Assembly (NCBI GenBank): GCA_905142475.1
Contig: LR990730.1
Location: forward strand, 5,117,501-5,181,500
Source: Xanthomonas hydrangeae
GTDB lineage: Bacteria; Pseudomonadota; Gammaproteobacteria; Xanthomonadales; Xanthomonadaceae
DNA length: 64,000 nucleotides
Direction: 5' to 3'
Shown in pieces: positions 1 through 9,991 of the stretch. The notes beneath the pieces are model-generated. The model ran no database searches. It saw only the letters and a list, made by a program, of their open reading frames with translations, and was not told where the DNA came from. The stretch's first letter is position 1. Every line of letters starts with the position of its first letter. A program made the translations under genes and the position numbers.

Positions 1-3000
1 CGGTGACATCGCCGATCTTGCGTTCGGCGCGCAGGCTCACGCGCGGGTCGGAGACGATGTTGTTGTTCCAGGTCAGTTGGCCGCGGCTGATGGTCAGATC
101 CTGCCCATAGGCCTTGTAGCGACCTCGCACATCCAGCCCACCGTTGGCGGTCATTTCGCGGCCCGGGCGCGCGCGAATCTGCATCTGCCCACTCAGCCCG
201 CCCTTCAGGCCGAAACCGCTCATGTTGACCTTGTCGCCAAGCACGATGGCCAGGTCCATATCCAGCGGCGAAGCCGGCGCTTCTTCCGGATCCACCGGGT
301 CCAGCACCACCACGTCCTCGGACACCGAGGTGCCGCGATCCAGGCGTTCCAGATCGATATCGGCTTCCGGCACGGTGACCTTGCCGCGCAGCTGCATGGT
401 GTTGTCGGTGATGCCGAACTGCATGTCCGGGTTGGCGATGATGCGCAACTCGCTGGTGTTGTAGGCCAGCACGTTGTCGCCGCGGATATTCAGCAGCAAC
501 GGCGTGCTGGTGCCGAACCACGACAGCCCGCCATCGATGTTGAGCGTGCCTTCGCCCGACTTGGCCGAGGCGGTGATCTTGGCCGAGCCATCCGGCAGTG
601 CGTCGAAGCGGCCCTTGCCCTCGCTCAGGGTCAAACCCATCGAGGGATATTCGGCAGTGAAGTTGCTCAAGGTGGCGTCGCCGCCGAGCAGCGGTTTGTC
701 GCGGGTGCCGCGCAGGCTCACATGGCCTTCGACCAGGCCCTTGGGCTGCACCACATCGGCCACCACCAGCTCCAGCCAGTACAGGCGCGACATATTGAGA
801 TACAGCTCGCCGTTGAGCGGCGCATACGCATCCCAGCCGGTGTTGAATTTGGCATCGACAAAGCCGGCGCCCTGGAAACCGATACCGAGCTTGCCCTGGA
901 TCTGCTGCGGGTTGAAATCGGCCTGCATGCTGAATTGGTCGTAGCGCAGCAACTCGCCACGATTGGGGTTGCCGGCCACCGCCGCATAACGGGTTTCGCC
1001 CAGACGAATACCGCCCTCGGGCGAGGCGATCCGGAACGAACCTTCCCACGCGTTGCCGCGCGGTTTGAAGCTGCCATCGAGCGCGAGCTCGCCACGCAGA
1101 TAGATCTGCCGGCCTTGCTGCTTGGGCAACCACGGCTGCACCAGCGACAACGGCAATGCATCGCCGTGCACCACCATGCCTTCGCGCGGCCAGTTGGCAC
1201 TGGCGCACAGCGCGCCACCGGTGGCAGCGCCCAGGCAGGTGTCGGACAAGGTAAATGCCGCGCCGTCGGTGCTGAACTGCGCCGGCTGGCGCAGCGCCCA
1301 CGCCGCGCCCTTGGCCGGTGCGATCCGCAAGGTACCGACCTGCCCCTGCCAACGCTCGCCATTGCGACGCACATCGCCCTGCAAGGCGACGCTGGCCATG
1401 CTGTTGGCGATGTCGGCGTCCAGGCGCAAGGCTTCCACCGCGCCACGTGCCTGCACGCGCACGCTGTCCAGCACCACACCGGCCTCGATCGCGGTGCCCT
1501 GCAATGCCAGTTGTCCATCGCTGCCGCGCCACGGCAACCGTCCACGCAGGCTGATGCTCTGCGCGCTGTAGTCGTTCCAACGCAAGCCATTGCCGACGAT
1601 GTCGGCAGTGATGTCGGGCGCATCGCGACGGCCGCTGACCTGCAATTGCCCGCGCACCGTACCAGTGGCGCCGGGCAACACATCGTCCAGCTGCAGCGGC
1701 TGCAGTTGCGCGGCGATGTCGAGCTGGTCGCCGACCTTGCCCTTGGCGTTGATGCGGCTATTGCCCAGCGACAGCTGCAATTCGCCCTCGCCCTGTTCGC
1801 CACGCAGGGCGAACTTGCCGTTGGCCGACAGCGCGCGTTGACGCAGCTGGCCGGTCAGGGTCGGAACATCCGCAGTGGCTTCGAAGCCCGGCGACACGCC
1901 GCCCGCCGGTGCCGGCAACTGGCGACCCTTGGAGGCGACCTTGCCAGAGAGATTGCCGTTCCAACCCGGCGCGAAGTAGCCCGGATCGAACTTGGCCAGT
2001 TGCGCGGCGACATCCCATTGCAGCTCCGGCGTCCAGCCCACTTCGCCGGTGAGATCCAGCGAGCCGCCCGGGGTTTTGGCCTGCACCTGCTTGAGCTGTG
2101 CACGTTGATCGTTGCCGCGGCTGTCGAACACCAGCGCGGCCTGTTGCCCGTCGCGTTCCAGCGTGGCGCGACCGATCGCCGCCCACGCCTTCAAGGTACC
2201 GGCCACGCCCAGGCGCGCGTCGACCAGTTCCACCGGCACAGCGGGCGCATCGGGGGTGGCCGGGTCCGGCGTCGGGGTGAAGCGCAAGCCACTGGCATTG
2301 ACCGCAAAACGAAAGCTCGGATTCTGGGTGTCGCGGAAATCCGCAGTACCGCGCAACTGCGTGCGGCCTTCGAACGTGTCGATCACCAGCGGCTCGACCG
2401 TGATCACCTGGTCCAGCAGGCTGATATGCGAGGGCTGCAGCGTGGCGCTCAGCTCGCCTTGTTTGACGCTGCCTTGCAGATCGGCGCTGCCGCCCTTGCC
2501 GGAGGCTTGCAGGTTCAGTGCGATCGGCGTGGCCGGGGCGGCGTACTGCCCGTTGCTGGCCGGCATCAGCAGCGAGGTATCCAGCGCGTCGGTGACGGCC
2601 TTGAACGCCCAGGTCGGCGCGTCGCGCCCGGTAAACACCAGGCTGGCCTGCAGCGGGGCCGGCGCGCGGCCGGCGATGGCCACTTCCATCTTGTCCAGAT
2701 CGCCGCGTGCAACCAGGCCCAGGCTGGCCGGCGTGCGCCCGCGTGCGGCCGGCAGCACCGCGGTGGCGGTGAGATCGGCGCGGTAATCGTCGTTGGGCAC
2801 GTAGTCGCCGTGCAGGCGGAAGTCGCCCATGTCGGTGTCGACCACCAGATTGCGCGTGCGCAACTCGCCGGTCGCCACTTCCAGCCCGCCCTGCACCTTG
2901 TGCAGGACGATCATCGGCTGCTGCAGCTGGGTGATGCGCAGGTTGTCCACCGCGATCTTGTCGGCCTGGATCGCCAGCGGCACGTTGATCTGCGGCAACG

Positions 3001-3424
3001 ATTCGGGCCAGCTCGGCAGCGTGAACGGTTCGTCGCTCCTGCCCAGGTTCAACGTGGCGTTGCTGACCTGCACCGCATCCAGTTGCAGCTTGCGGCCGAG
3101 CAGCGGGCGCAGATCCGGTTCCAGGTACACGCGCTCGGCGGTGAAGTGGATGTCCTGATAGCGGAAATCGACATCGCGCAAGGTCAGCGGACCGGCGACC
3201 GGGCCTTCGACCTTGCCGTAGGTAAACGTGGCGCCTACCGGCAAGCGCGCCACCACCTGCGCCAGCAACACATCGCGCCCGGCCACGGTCTGCAGCAACC
3301 AGTACACCGCGATCAAGGCCAGCAGTATCAGGCCCAGCACGGTCAGCCCGGAGCCCACCCAGAACCGGCGCCGGCGATAGAAACGCGCGCGGCGCGGTGC
3401 GGGGGTAGGCGTAGGCGTGCTCAC
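1..3424 (-). CDS. tamB: Translocation and assembly module protein TamB (partial, C-terminus beyond the window)
   Basis: The minus-strand reading frame is open from a GTG at 3424 to the window edge, giving about 1141 codons without a stop. The N-terminus is basic (RRARFYRRRRFW) and is followed by one membrane anchor (GLTVLGLILLALIAVYWLL), the usual inner-membrane anchor of TamB. The rest is a long, low-complexity beta-rich stretch typical of this AsmA-like family, which spans the periplasm and works with TamA in outer-membrane protein and lipid transport. The GTG overlaps the TGA of tamA by 4 bp (GTGA), so the two genes are translationally coupled. The conserved C-terminal DUF490/TamB domain lies outside the window and cannot be seen. 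The identification rests on context, anchor and composition. Confidence 0.9.
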   Translation of the reverse strand, partial: MSTPTPTPAPRRARFYRRRRFWVGSGLTVLGLILLALIAVYWLLQTVAGRDVLLAQVVARLPVGATFTYGKVEGPVAGPLTLRDVDFRYQDIHFTAERVYLEPDLRPLLGRKLQLDAVQVSNATLNLGRSDEPFTLPSWPESLPQINVPLAIQADKIAVDNLRITQLQQPMIVLHKVQGGLEVATGELRTRNLVVDTDMGDFRLHGDYVPNDDYRADLTATAVLPAARGRTPASLGLVARGDLDKMEVAIAGRAPAPLQASLVFTGRDAPTWAFKAVTDALDTSLLMPASNGQYAAPATPIALNLQASGKGGSADLQGSVKQGELSATLQPSHISLLDQVITVEPLVIDTFEGRTQLRGTADFRDTQNPSFRFAVNASGLRFTPTPDPATPDAPAVPVELVDARLGVAGTLKAWAAIGRATLERDGQQAALVFDSRGNDQRAQLKQVQAKTPGGSLDLTGEVGWTPELQWDVAAQLAKFDPGYFAPGWNGNLSGKVASKGRQLPAPAGGVSPGFEATADVPTLTGQLRQRALSANGKFALRGEQGEGELQLSLGNSRINAKGKVGDQLDIAAQLQPLQLDDVLPGATGTVRGQLQVSGRRDAPDITADIVGNGLRWNDYSAQSISLRGRLPWRGSDGQLALQGTAIEAGVVLDSVRVQARGAVEALRLDADIANSMASVALQGDVRRNGERWQGQVGTLRIAPAKGAAWALRQPAQFSTDGAAFTLSDTCLGAATGGALCASANWPREGMVVHGDALPLSLVQPWLPKQQGRQIYLRGELALDGSFKPRGNAWEGSFRIASPEGGIRLGETRYAAVAGNPNRGELLRYDQFSMQADFNPQQIQGKLGIGFQGAGFVDAKFNTGWDAYAPLNGELYLNMSRLYWLELVVADVVQPKGLVEGHVSLRGTRDKPLLGGDATLSNFTAEYPSMGLTLSEGKGRFDALPDGSAKITASAKSGEGTLNIDGGLSWFGTSTPLLLNIRGDNVLAYNTSELRIIANPDMQFGITDNTMQLRGKVTVPEADIDLERLDRGTSVSEDVVVLDPVDPEEAPASPLDMDLAIVLGDKVNMSGFGLKGGLSGQMQIRARPGREMTANGGLDVRGRYKAYGQDLTISRGQLTWNNNIVSDPRVSLRAERKIGDVT

Positions 3425-5202
3425 AGGTTGGCCCCGATATCGATATAGAGCTGGAACTGCGAGTCGGGGTCGTTCAGGCCATGCGCGATGTCCACACGCA
3501 CCGGTCCCACCGGCGAGCGCCAACGCAGGCCGAAGCCGATACCGGTATGCCAGTCCGGCGTGTCGTCGAACGCGCTGCCGCTATCGACAAACACCGCGCC
3601 GCCCCACGGGCCGCCCTTGAGGTAATGCTCGTACTCGGCGCTGGCGGTGACCACGTTCTTGGCACCGAGCGCGAATTCGTCCGGCCTGGGCGTGCGCGGG
3701 CCGACTTCGCGAAATGCATAGCCGCGGATGCTGTTGGCGCCACCGGCAAAGAAGCGCAGGCTCGGCGGCATCGCCACCAGATCGCTGGTCCAGGTGGTAC
3801 CGCCTTCGCCGCGCAGGATCACCCGGCCGTTGTCGCCGGCACCCAGAAACCAGCGTAGCTGGCCGTAGACCTGGCCGAAATTGGTATCCGAGCCGGCGCC
3901 TTCGGCACCGCCGCGGATGAACGCCTGCCCGGACACGCCACTGCGCGGGAACAGGCGGTCGTCGACGTTGACGTAGTTCACCTGCAACTGCGGATAGACC
4001 AACGTGGAAGTCTCGTACACCGCACCTTCGAAATCGTCGCCACTGCTGAAACGCCAGCGCTCGCGCAAGGCGTTGATCGAGGCGATCGCGCTCCAGCGCT
4101 CGTTGATCTGGCCGCTGCGGCTGCCGGTGAGTTTGACGTTGCGCAGGTCGATGTATTCGGTCTGTTCGTCGTATAGCCGCGCCGAGGCGGTGTACCAGCC
4201 ATCCAGCCAGCGGAACGCCGGCACGCGGTAGCTGGTGGTCAGGCTCTTGCGGTTCTGCGCGTAGTCCAGCTGCGTGTCCATCTTGTGGCCGCGCGAATTC
4301 ACGTAGCGCCGCTCCACGCCGCCACGCACGCCGGCGCCGCTCTCGCTGCCGTAGCTCAAGCCGGAGGTGTAGACGGTGCGCTTGGCGCGAGTGAGCTTGA
4401 CCTCCACCGGCACCCGGCCCTGGTCGTCGGCGTCTTCGGGCTTGGGCTGGATATCGATGGTGCTGAAGTAATCGAGTTTGGTCAGCGACTCTCGCAGGCG
4501 ATCCAGCTTGCCTTCGTGGTAGTAGCTGCCCTCGTCCCAGTACACCAACGGGTCGAACAGGCCTTCGCGGAAGTAGTCGTAATCGAAGTGCACCTTGCCC
4601 ATGTCGTAGCGGCGGCCGCTGTCCCAGTTCAAATCGATATCGGCGGCATGCTCGGCACGGGTGACGGCAACGCGGCGTTGAGTGAAGTCGGCATCGAAAT
4701 AGCCACGCTCGGCCAGACGACGGGTGATGCGCACCTTGCTGGCTTCGTACTGCGGGTGGCTGAAGACCTGACCCTCGTGCGGCTCGAACTGCTTGAGGTC
4801 CTGGCCCAGGTAGCGGTCCTGCTCGGCCCAGCCGGTGATGGAGATATGCGACTGCCGCACCCGCACCGGCTCGCCACGCTCTACCGTGATCACCACCGTG
4901 ACCTTGTCGCCTTCGCGCGGTGCAGCCAGTTCGATGGTCGGCGAGTAGTAGCCGAACGGCTCCAACGCCTCACGCGTCTGCCGCTCGGCCTGCGCCAGCA
5001 AATACTCGATGCGCGACTCGCCCTGCTCCTTGCCGACAGCCTCATAAAGAGACAGGGAGACCTCGATGTTCTCGATCATCTCGGCGTCGTCGTCGCCGTC
5101 CAAGCCTTTGATTTCGATCTTGTCGATGGTTCCGCGGGCAGCCGCTTGCAGCGGAACGAGCAGGGTGCACACCAGAGAGAGAGCAAACACGACTTTAAGC
5201 AT
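3421..5202 (-). CDS. tamA: Outer-membrane translocation and assembly module protein TamA (Omp85 family)
   Basis: This 593-residue protein starts at the ATG at 5202, which gives a clean signal peptide (MLKVVFALSLVCTLLVPLQAAA). A start 36 bases further upstream would place 12 extra residues before it. After the signal come POTRA-like segments (about 25-260), including the GYYSPTIEL and RGYFDADFTQRRV motifs, and then a C-terminal Omp85/BamA-type barrel (about 280-593) with FFAGGANSIRGYAFREVGP. That last segment corresponds to the conserved VRGF/IRGY loop-6 motif. The barrel ends with WRSPVGPVRVDIAHGLN and a beta-signal-like tail. It forms the outer-membrane half of the TAM complex with the overlapping tamB. 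Length and domain order fit the family. Confidence 0.93.
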   Translation of the reverse strand: MLKVVFALSLVCTLLVPLQAAARGTIDKIEIKGLDGDDDAEMIENIEVSLSLYEAVGKEQGESRIEYLLAQAERQTREALEPFGYYSPTIELAAPREGDKVTVVITVERGEPVRVRQSHISITGWAEQDRYLGQDLKQFEPHEGQVFSHPQYEASKVRITRRLAERGYFDADFTQRRVAVTRAEHAADIDLNWDSGRRYDMGKVHFDYDYFREGLFDPLVYWDEGSYYHEGKLDRLRESLTKLDYFSTIDIQPKPEDADDQGRVPVEVKLTRAKRTVYTSGLSYGSESGAGVRGGVERRYVNSRGHKMDTQLDYAQNRKSLTTSYRVPAFRWLDGWYTASARLYDEQTEYIDLRNVKLTGSRSGQINERWSAIASINALRERWRFSSGDDFEGAVYETSTLVYPQLQVNYVNVDDRLFPRSGVSGQAFIRGGAEGAGSDTNFGQVYGQLRWFLGAGDNGRVILRGEGGTTWTSDLVAMPPSLRFFAGGANSIRGYAFREVGPRTPRPDEFALGAKNVVTASAEYEHYLKGGPWGGAVFVDSGSAFDDTPDWHTGIGFGLRWRSPVGPVRVDIAHGLNDPDSQFQLYIDIGANL

Positions 5203-5383
5203 CGGCAAAGGATACCCAGCCTGGGCGTGAAGGGACAAAAAATCTAAGCAATCTCGACTATACGGACGCGCATGCGCTGGTTAGAGTCGGGGTGTTGTTA
5301 ACGTTTCATTGACAGCTTGCCAAGCGGCCCTCCCCCGGATTGCCGCGCGCCGTAGTTCCACACCTTTGGAGAGAGAGGTTTTC

Positions 5384-8149
5384 ATGAAGCGTCATCTATT
5401 GGTCAATGCCGTCTGCGCCGCCCTTGCATTCCCGTCGCTTGCCCTGCCGTCGCTTGCGATCGCACAGAACAAGGACGACGTGACCGAATTGAACAAGGTC
5501 ACCGTGACAGGCTCGTTGATTCCCCGGTCGCAGGTCGAAACGGCCAGCCCGGTGTTCTCCATCACCGCCCAGGACATCCAGCGCCGCGGCTTCAAGGATG
5601 TCTATGACGTGCTGCGTTCGCAGCCGATGGCCACCGGCTCGGTGCAGGACGGCCAGTTCAGTGGCGGCTTCACTGCCGGCGCCAAATCGCTGAGCCTGCT
5701 CGGGCTGGACCCCGGCTTCACCCTGGTGCTGATCGACGGCCGGCCGATGGCCGACTACCCGCTGCTCTACAACGGCCAGAGCAACTTCGTCGATCTGGCC
5801 AGCGTGCCGGTGGGCATGGTCGAACGCATCGATGTGGCGCCCGGCAACCAGTCCTCGATCTACGGCTCCAGCGCCATTGCCGGTGTGGTCAATATCATCC
5901 TGAAGAAGCACGTCGACGGCGTGCAGATGAATTACCGCATGGGCACCTACGACGGTGGTGGCGGCAACAACCAGCGCTTCCAGCTCACCGGCGGCAGCAC
6001 CCTCGGCAAGGCCGATATCGTCTGGGGCCTGCAGCTCAACAATCAGGACCCGATCTACGGCTACCAGCGGCGCGATTTCGATTCCACCTCCGACAATCCG
6101 GACCCGACCCTGCGCTATGGCTCGCGCATTGCACTGCACAACACGCCAACCACTTACATTGACCCGGGCGCCGCAAACTGCGATGCACTGGGCCCGCTGT
6201 TCAACGGCTCGGTGCAATACGACAACCGCGCCAATCGCGGCAACTTCTGCAGCAGCCGCACCGAGCCCGGCTACGCCAGCATCCTCAACAAGGAACGCAG
6301 CGCCAGTGGCTATGCCAACCTGACCTACGCCTTCAACGACAACACCGAAGGCTACGCAACGCTGCTGCTCAATCGCACCAAGGTGGAGGTCAACGGCGGC
6401 TCGCGCTTCTGGCAGACCTCGTCCGACACTGGTGGCTTGTTCTACAACCAGGACAGCCAGCAGCTGGAAGGATACCAGCGCATCTTCGCGCCTGAAGAAA
6501 CCGGCAATCTCGACTTCAACAACGACCGCCAGACCGCCGATTCCTACAACATCGCCGCTGGCATCAAGGGTGGGCTGGGTGGCAGCAACTGGACCTACGA
6601 TGCGTACTATGCGCGCGCCGAATACCGCATCGACAGCCGCCGGCAATGGCCGTTGGCCGATCGCATCGAAGATTTCTTCCGCGAACAGTTCCTGGGCGCG
6701 CCGCAGGGCGACTTCTCCGGCTACCCGATCTATTCGCCAAACGATGCCAACTTCTATCGCGCGTTGACGCCGGCGCAGTACCGCAGCTTCAACGACGAGA
6801 TCCGCACCAAGTCCAGGACCTGGACCCAGAACGTCAACCTGCAACTCACCAACACCGAGTTGTTCAGTCTGCCGGCCGGCGCCGTGGGTGTGGCCGGCGT
6901 GCTGCAGGCCGGCAATCAATACTGGGAAAACCCGACCGATCAACGCGTCATCGCTGGCGATTTCTACCAGCTGACCGGCACCCAGGGCAGCGGCAAGCGC
7001 GAGAATTGGGCAGCAGCGTTCGAAACGCGCGTGCCGATCCTGAGCACGCTTACCGCCAACCTGTCTGGCCGTTTCGACGACTACAAGAATCAGGGCGGTG
7101 GTAGCGATTCCAAGTTCACCTACAAGGCCGCGCTGGAATTCCGCCCGACCGATGCGCTGTTGTTCCGCGGCAACTACGCCACCGCGTTCAAGGCACCGGA
7201 CATGGCGTTCACCTTTGCCGGCGATAGCGGCTTCTTCCAGGGTGTCAACGACTACTACCGCTGCGCGCTCGAAGAACCCGGCGTGCCGATCGCCGACTGC
7301 ACTTACGCCGGCACCAGCATCCAGGGGCGCCGTGCCGGCAATCCCGAGCTGCAGTCGATCACGGCCAAGTCCTTCGGCTATGGCGTGGTGTGGTCGCCCA
7401 GCGCGCGCTTCAGCGTCAATGCCGACTACTACAACATCAAGATCGACCAGAAGGTCAGCGACCTGAGCACCGACAATCTGTTGCAGACCGAATCGGCCTG
7501 CCGCCTGGGAAGGCTGGATATCGGCTCGCCCACCTGCGTGGATGCGTTGTCGCGCATCGATCGCACCGCAGCCGATGCCCCGGTCCCTAACCGCTTGAGC
7601 AATATCCGCATCAACCCGGTCAATATCTCCAACGAGGAAATCTCCGGCGTGCTCAGCAAGGCGACGTACAACCTGGCCACCGAATCCTGGGGCCTGTTTG
7701 TCTTCGATGCGCAGTACAACTTGACGCTCAAGCACGAAAGCCAGCAGTTCCCGCAAGATCCGGTACGCGATCTGCTCAGCGAGCCGTTCTTCTCCTCCGA
7801 GTTCCGCAGCATCGTCAATGCCTCGGTGACGTGGCAGAAAGATGCATGGACCACCACGCTGTTCGGCCAGCGCAATGGCCGCACGCCCAACTTCGTCGCG
7901 CAACAAAGCACCGATGGCTATGCGGTGGAAGGCGCACGCAAGGTCGGCGCGTGGACCACGCTCAATGCAACGCTGGATTACGCGCTCAACGACGACATCT
8001 CGCTGACGGCGACGGTCAACAACCTGGCCGACACCCGGCCGCCGCGCGACCGCACCTACACCAGCTACCCGTACTACAACATCTTCAACTACACCGGTTA
8101 CGGCCGTTCCTACATGCTGGAATTGAATTGGCGCTTCGGCGCGCATTGA
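5384..8149 (+). CDS. TonB-dependent outer-membrane receptor
   Basis: The protein has 921 residues from the ATG at 5384, which follows a purine-rich stretch (GGAGAGAGAGG) and opens a signal peptide ending near SLAIAQ. A TonB-box-like segment (VTELNKVTVTGS, about 33-45) precedes a plug domain (about 50-165) with LVLIDGRPM and the end-of-plug motif YGSSAIAGVVNIILKK. The rest is a 22-strand-type barrel ending YMLELNWRFGAH. These receptors import siderophores, vitamins or plant-derived carbohydrates using TonB energy; the substrate cannot be read from the sequence. The gene stands alone between divergent tamA and a terminator at 8169, so there is no operon clue. Confidence 0.93.
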   Translation: MKRHLLVNAVCAALAFPSLALPSLAIAQNKDDVTELNKVTVTGSLIPRSQVETASPVFSITAQDIQRRGFKDVYDVLRSQPMATGSVQDGQFSGGFTAGAKSLSLLGLDPGFTLVLIDGRPMADYPLLYNGQSNFVDLASVPVGMVERIDVAPGNQSSIYGSSAIAGVVNIILKKHVDGVQMNYRMGTYDGGGGNNQRFQLTGGSTLGKADIVWGLQLNNQDPIYGYQRRDFDSTSDNPDPTLRYGSRIALHNTPTTYIDPGAANCDALGPLFNGSVQYDNRANRGNFCSSRTEPGYASILNKERSASGYANLTYAFNDNTEGYATLLLNRTKVEVNGGSRFWQTSSDTGGLFYNQDSQQLEGYQRIFAPEETGNLDFNNDRQTADSYNIAAGIKGGLGGSNWTYDAYYARAEYRIDSRRQWPLADRIEDFFREQFLGAPQGDFSGYPIYSPNDANFYRALTPAQYRSFNDEIRTKSRTWTQNVNLQLTNTELFSLPAGAVGVAGVLQAGNQYWENPTDQRVIAGDFYQLTGTQGSGKRENWAAAFETRVPILSTLTANLSGRFDDYKNQGGGSDSKFTYKAALEFRPTDALLFRGNYATAFKAPDMAFTFAGDSGFFQGVNDYYRCALEEPGVPIADCTYAGTSIQGRRAGNPELQSITAKSFGYGVVWSPSARFSVNADYYNIKIDQKVSDLSTDNLLQTESACRLGRLDIGSPTCVDALSRIDRTAADAPVPNRLSNIRINPVNISNEEISGVLSKATYNLATESWGLFVFDAQYNLTLKHESQQFPQDPVRDLLSEPFFSSEFRSIVNASVTWQKDAWTTTLFGQRNGRTPNFVAQQSTDGYAVEGARKVGAWTTLNATLDYALNDDISLTATVNNLADTRPPRDRTYTSYPYYNIFNYTGYGRSYMLELNWRFGAH

Positions 8150-8168
8150 GTCACCGCGTTGCATTCGT

Positions 8169-8204
8169 CCAGCGGCAGCCACCACGGCTGCCGCTGGCGT
8201 TTTT
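8169..8204 (+). terminator. Rho-independent terminator after the TonB-dependent receptor
   Basis: A perfect 12-bp stem (8169-8180 with 8186-8197, CCAGCGGCAGCC / GGCTGCCGCTGG) has a 5-base loop and is followed by CGTTTTT. It begins 19 bases after the receptor stop codon. The rest of the gap to 8401 shows no convincing gene. Confidence 0.88.
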
Positions 8205-8401
8205 GGCCCAGGCACGTTCAGGGCAAGCAACACGCATCGGTCAGTTGTCTATCCGCTCACAAGGCAAAGCGCCAAGGCGACGCACGCGTCGTCGCAGCCG
8301 GATTGCCTGCTACACACCTGGGCAGAGTGCGTCGGACGTGCAAACAGATTGAAGGCACGCGCAGGTCTTCAGGCGTGGCGCCTCAGATCGGTCCGGCCCC
8401 G

Positions 8402-9991
8402 CTAACGCAAGCCTACGTCGATCAGGCCTGCCTGCAACAACGCCTGCCGCAGCGGCTCCAGCTGCGTGGCATAACGTCGCCACTCTTCCACGTTGCGCCC
8501 ATGCACGCCTTCGCGTATCTGCACGCTGCTGAGCGTTGCCGACGCGGCCGCATTGCGGGTGATATCGATCTGCCCAGGCTCGATCTCCAACCCACAGCGC
8601 AGCATCAACTGCTCCAGCACCATGGATGGCTCACGCACCATCTGCGCGTAGTCCACATCGATCACCCGGCCCGGCAACGCCGCGCGCCATTGCGCCATCA
8701 ACGCGTGATACGCCTGATAGTGACGCGCCAGCGTGTGCAGGTCGTAGCTGTAGGCATAGGAATCGCCGAACAGCGCGCGGTAATTGGAAAAACACACCGC
8801 CATCGGCTCGCGCACCAGATGCACGATCAACGCACCTGGCAAGGCACGCGCGATCGCGCCGATCGCCACCGCATTGGTCGGCAACTTATCGATGTACCAG
8901 CGCGCCGATCCGGCACGCCACTGCGTCTGTTCCAGATAGCGCGCGCCGATCTGCGCATAATCCAGCGTTGGCAGCGCCTGCAGCAGGCGCGCATCCAGCA
9001 GGCTGCGGCCGGCCTGGTCGGCGCCCCAGCGCAACTGATGGCCGAAGTCGTTCAATTCGCCGGCCGACACGATCTGCGCATGATTGCCCAGCATCCGCTC
9101 CAGCACCGTGGTGCCCGAGCGCGGCAAACCCAGCACGAAGATCGGTTGCGGGCCTTGTGCATTGGTAGATTCCTGCGCGGCGAACACGCCTTGTTCGGCC
9201 AATGCACCCAACTGCGCGTACAGCGCTGCTTCTGCGTCGGCATCGTGGCGCAAGCGCGCGTGCATCACCGCATTGCCGTGCTGCAGCGCGGCCCAGGCGG
9301 CATCGGTCTGGCCGAGATCTTCCAGCTCCTTGTACAGCGCGAACGCCAGCCCGGCGCGATCTTCACTGTCGGGCTTGGCGAGCTGCAGCTGCTGACGTAA
9401 CTGATCGAGATGATTGCTGCCTGCAGTCTGACGGCGTAGCCGCGCACGCGTCAGCGCGGCGCGGCCATAGCCTGGCGACAGCGCCAATGCGCGATCCAAC
9501 GCCTGCGCTGCATCATCGAGGCGATTATTGAATTGCAGTTGCACCGCGAGGAAAAAGCGGAAGTCAGCACCATCGAATCCGCAGGCCTGCGCGCGCTGCA
9601 TCATCGCCAGTGCTTCGACATGTTCGCCGAGCGATTGATGCACATGCGCCAGCAGCGCCAGCGTGGCGCCGTCATTGCACTGCATCACCGATGCGTGCCG
9701 CAGCAATGCATGGAGTGCGCGATGCTCGCCAACGCGCAACAAGGCTTGCGCCACACGGCAACGCGTTGCCACGTCGTCGCCAAGGTTTCTGGCGGCAAGC
9801 CGTAACTGCGCAACCGCCTCGCGCATCTTGCCGTTGGCCAACACGGTGCCGGCCAGCAGCACGCGTGCGGACACGTGGGTGGGGTCCACTGCCAGCAGCG
9901 CCTGCAATGCAGACGCCGCCACACCCAGGTCGCGACGTGCCAACGCGGCCTGGGCCGTCTGCCAGTGCACCGCGCCGGCGGACGCTGCCAT
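8402..9991 (-). CDS. TPR-repeat sulfotransferase family protein
   Basis: The 529-residue protein has an N-terminal half (about 1-240) made of helical tetratricopeptide-type repeats (for example ALQALLAVDPTHVSARVLLA and ALDRALALSPGYGRAALTRA). The C-terminal half is a sulfotransferase fold: a PAPS-binding P-loop-like motif PIFVLGLPRSGTTVLERML near residue 285, then IVSAGELNDFG, YIDKLPTNAVAIGAI and LIVHLVREPMAVCFSNYR, the usual 3'-phosphate-binding region. This TPR plus Sulfotransfer_3 architecture is common in Proteobacteria, where the acceptor is usually unknown. No signal peptide is seen, so it is probably cytoplasmic. Its ATG overlaps the TGA of glyS by one base, so it is likely co-transcribed with glyQS and translationally coupled. 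Confidence 0.88.
   Translation of the reverse strand: MAASAGAVHWQTAQAALARRDLGVAASALQALLAVDPTHVSARVLLAGTVLANGKMREAVAQLRLAARNLGDDVATRCRVAQALLRVGEHRALHALLRHASVMQCNDGATLALLAHVHQSLGEHVEALAMMQRAQACGFDGADFRFFLAVQLQFNNRLDDAAQALDRALALSPGYGRAALTRARLRRQTAGSNHLDQLRQQLQLAKPDSEDRAGLAFALYKELEDLGQTDAAWAALQHGNAVMHARLRHDADAEAALYAQLGALAEQGVFAAQESTNAQGPQPIFVLGLPRSGTTVLERMLGNHAQIVSAGELNDFGHQLRWGADQAGRSLLDARLLQALPTLDYAQIGARYLEQTQWRAGSARWYIDKLPTNAVAIGAIARALPGALIVHLVREPMAVCFSNYRALFGDSYAYSYDLHTLARHYQAYHALMAQWRAALPGRVIDVDYAQMVREPSMVLEQLMLRCGLEIEPGQIDITRNAAASATLSSVQIREGVHGRNVEEWRRYATQLEPLRQALLQAGLIDVGLR

Noticed and set aside
77..3448. Long plus-strand frame (1123 residues) opposite tamB
   Set aside because: It is the antisense shadow of a real GC-rich gene: no start context, composition dominated by His/Gln/Arg/Ala, and tamB reads cleanly on the other strand.
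5396..8233. Minus-strand frame of 945 residues opposite the TonB-dependent receptor
   Set aside because: Shadow of the receptor gene; the plus-strand frame has a signal peptide, plug and barrel motifs.
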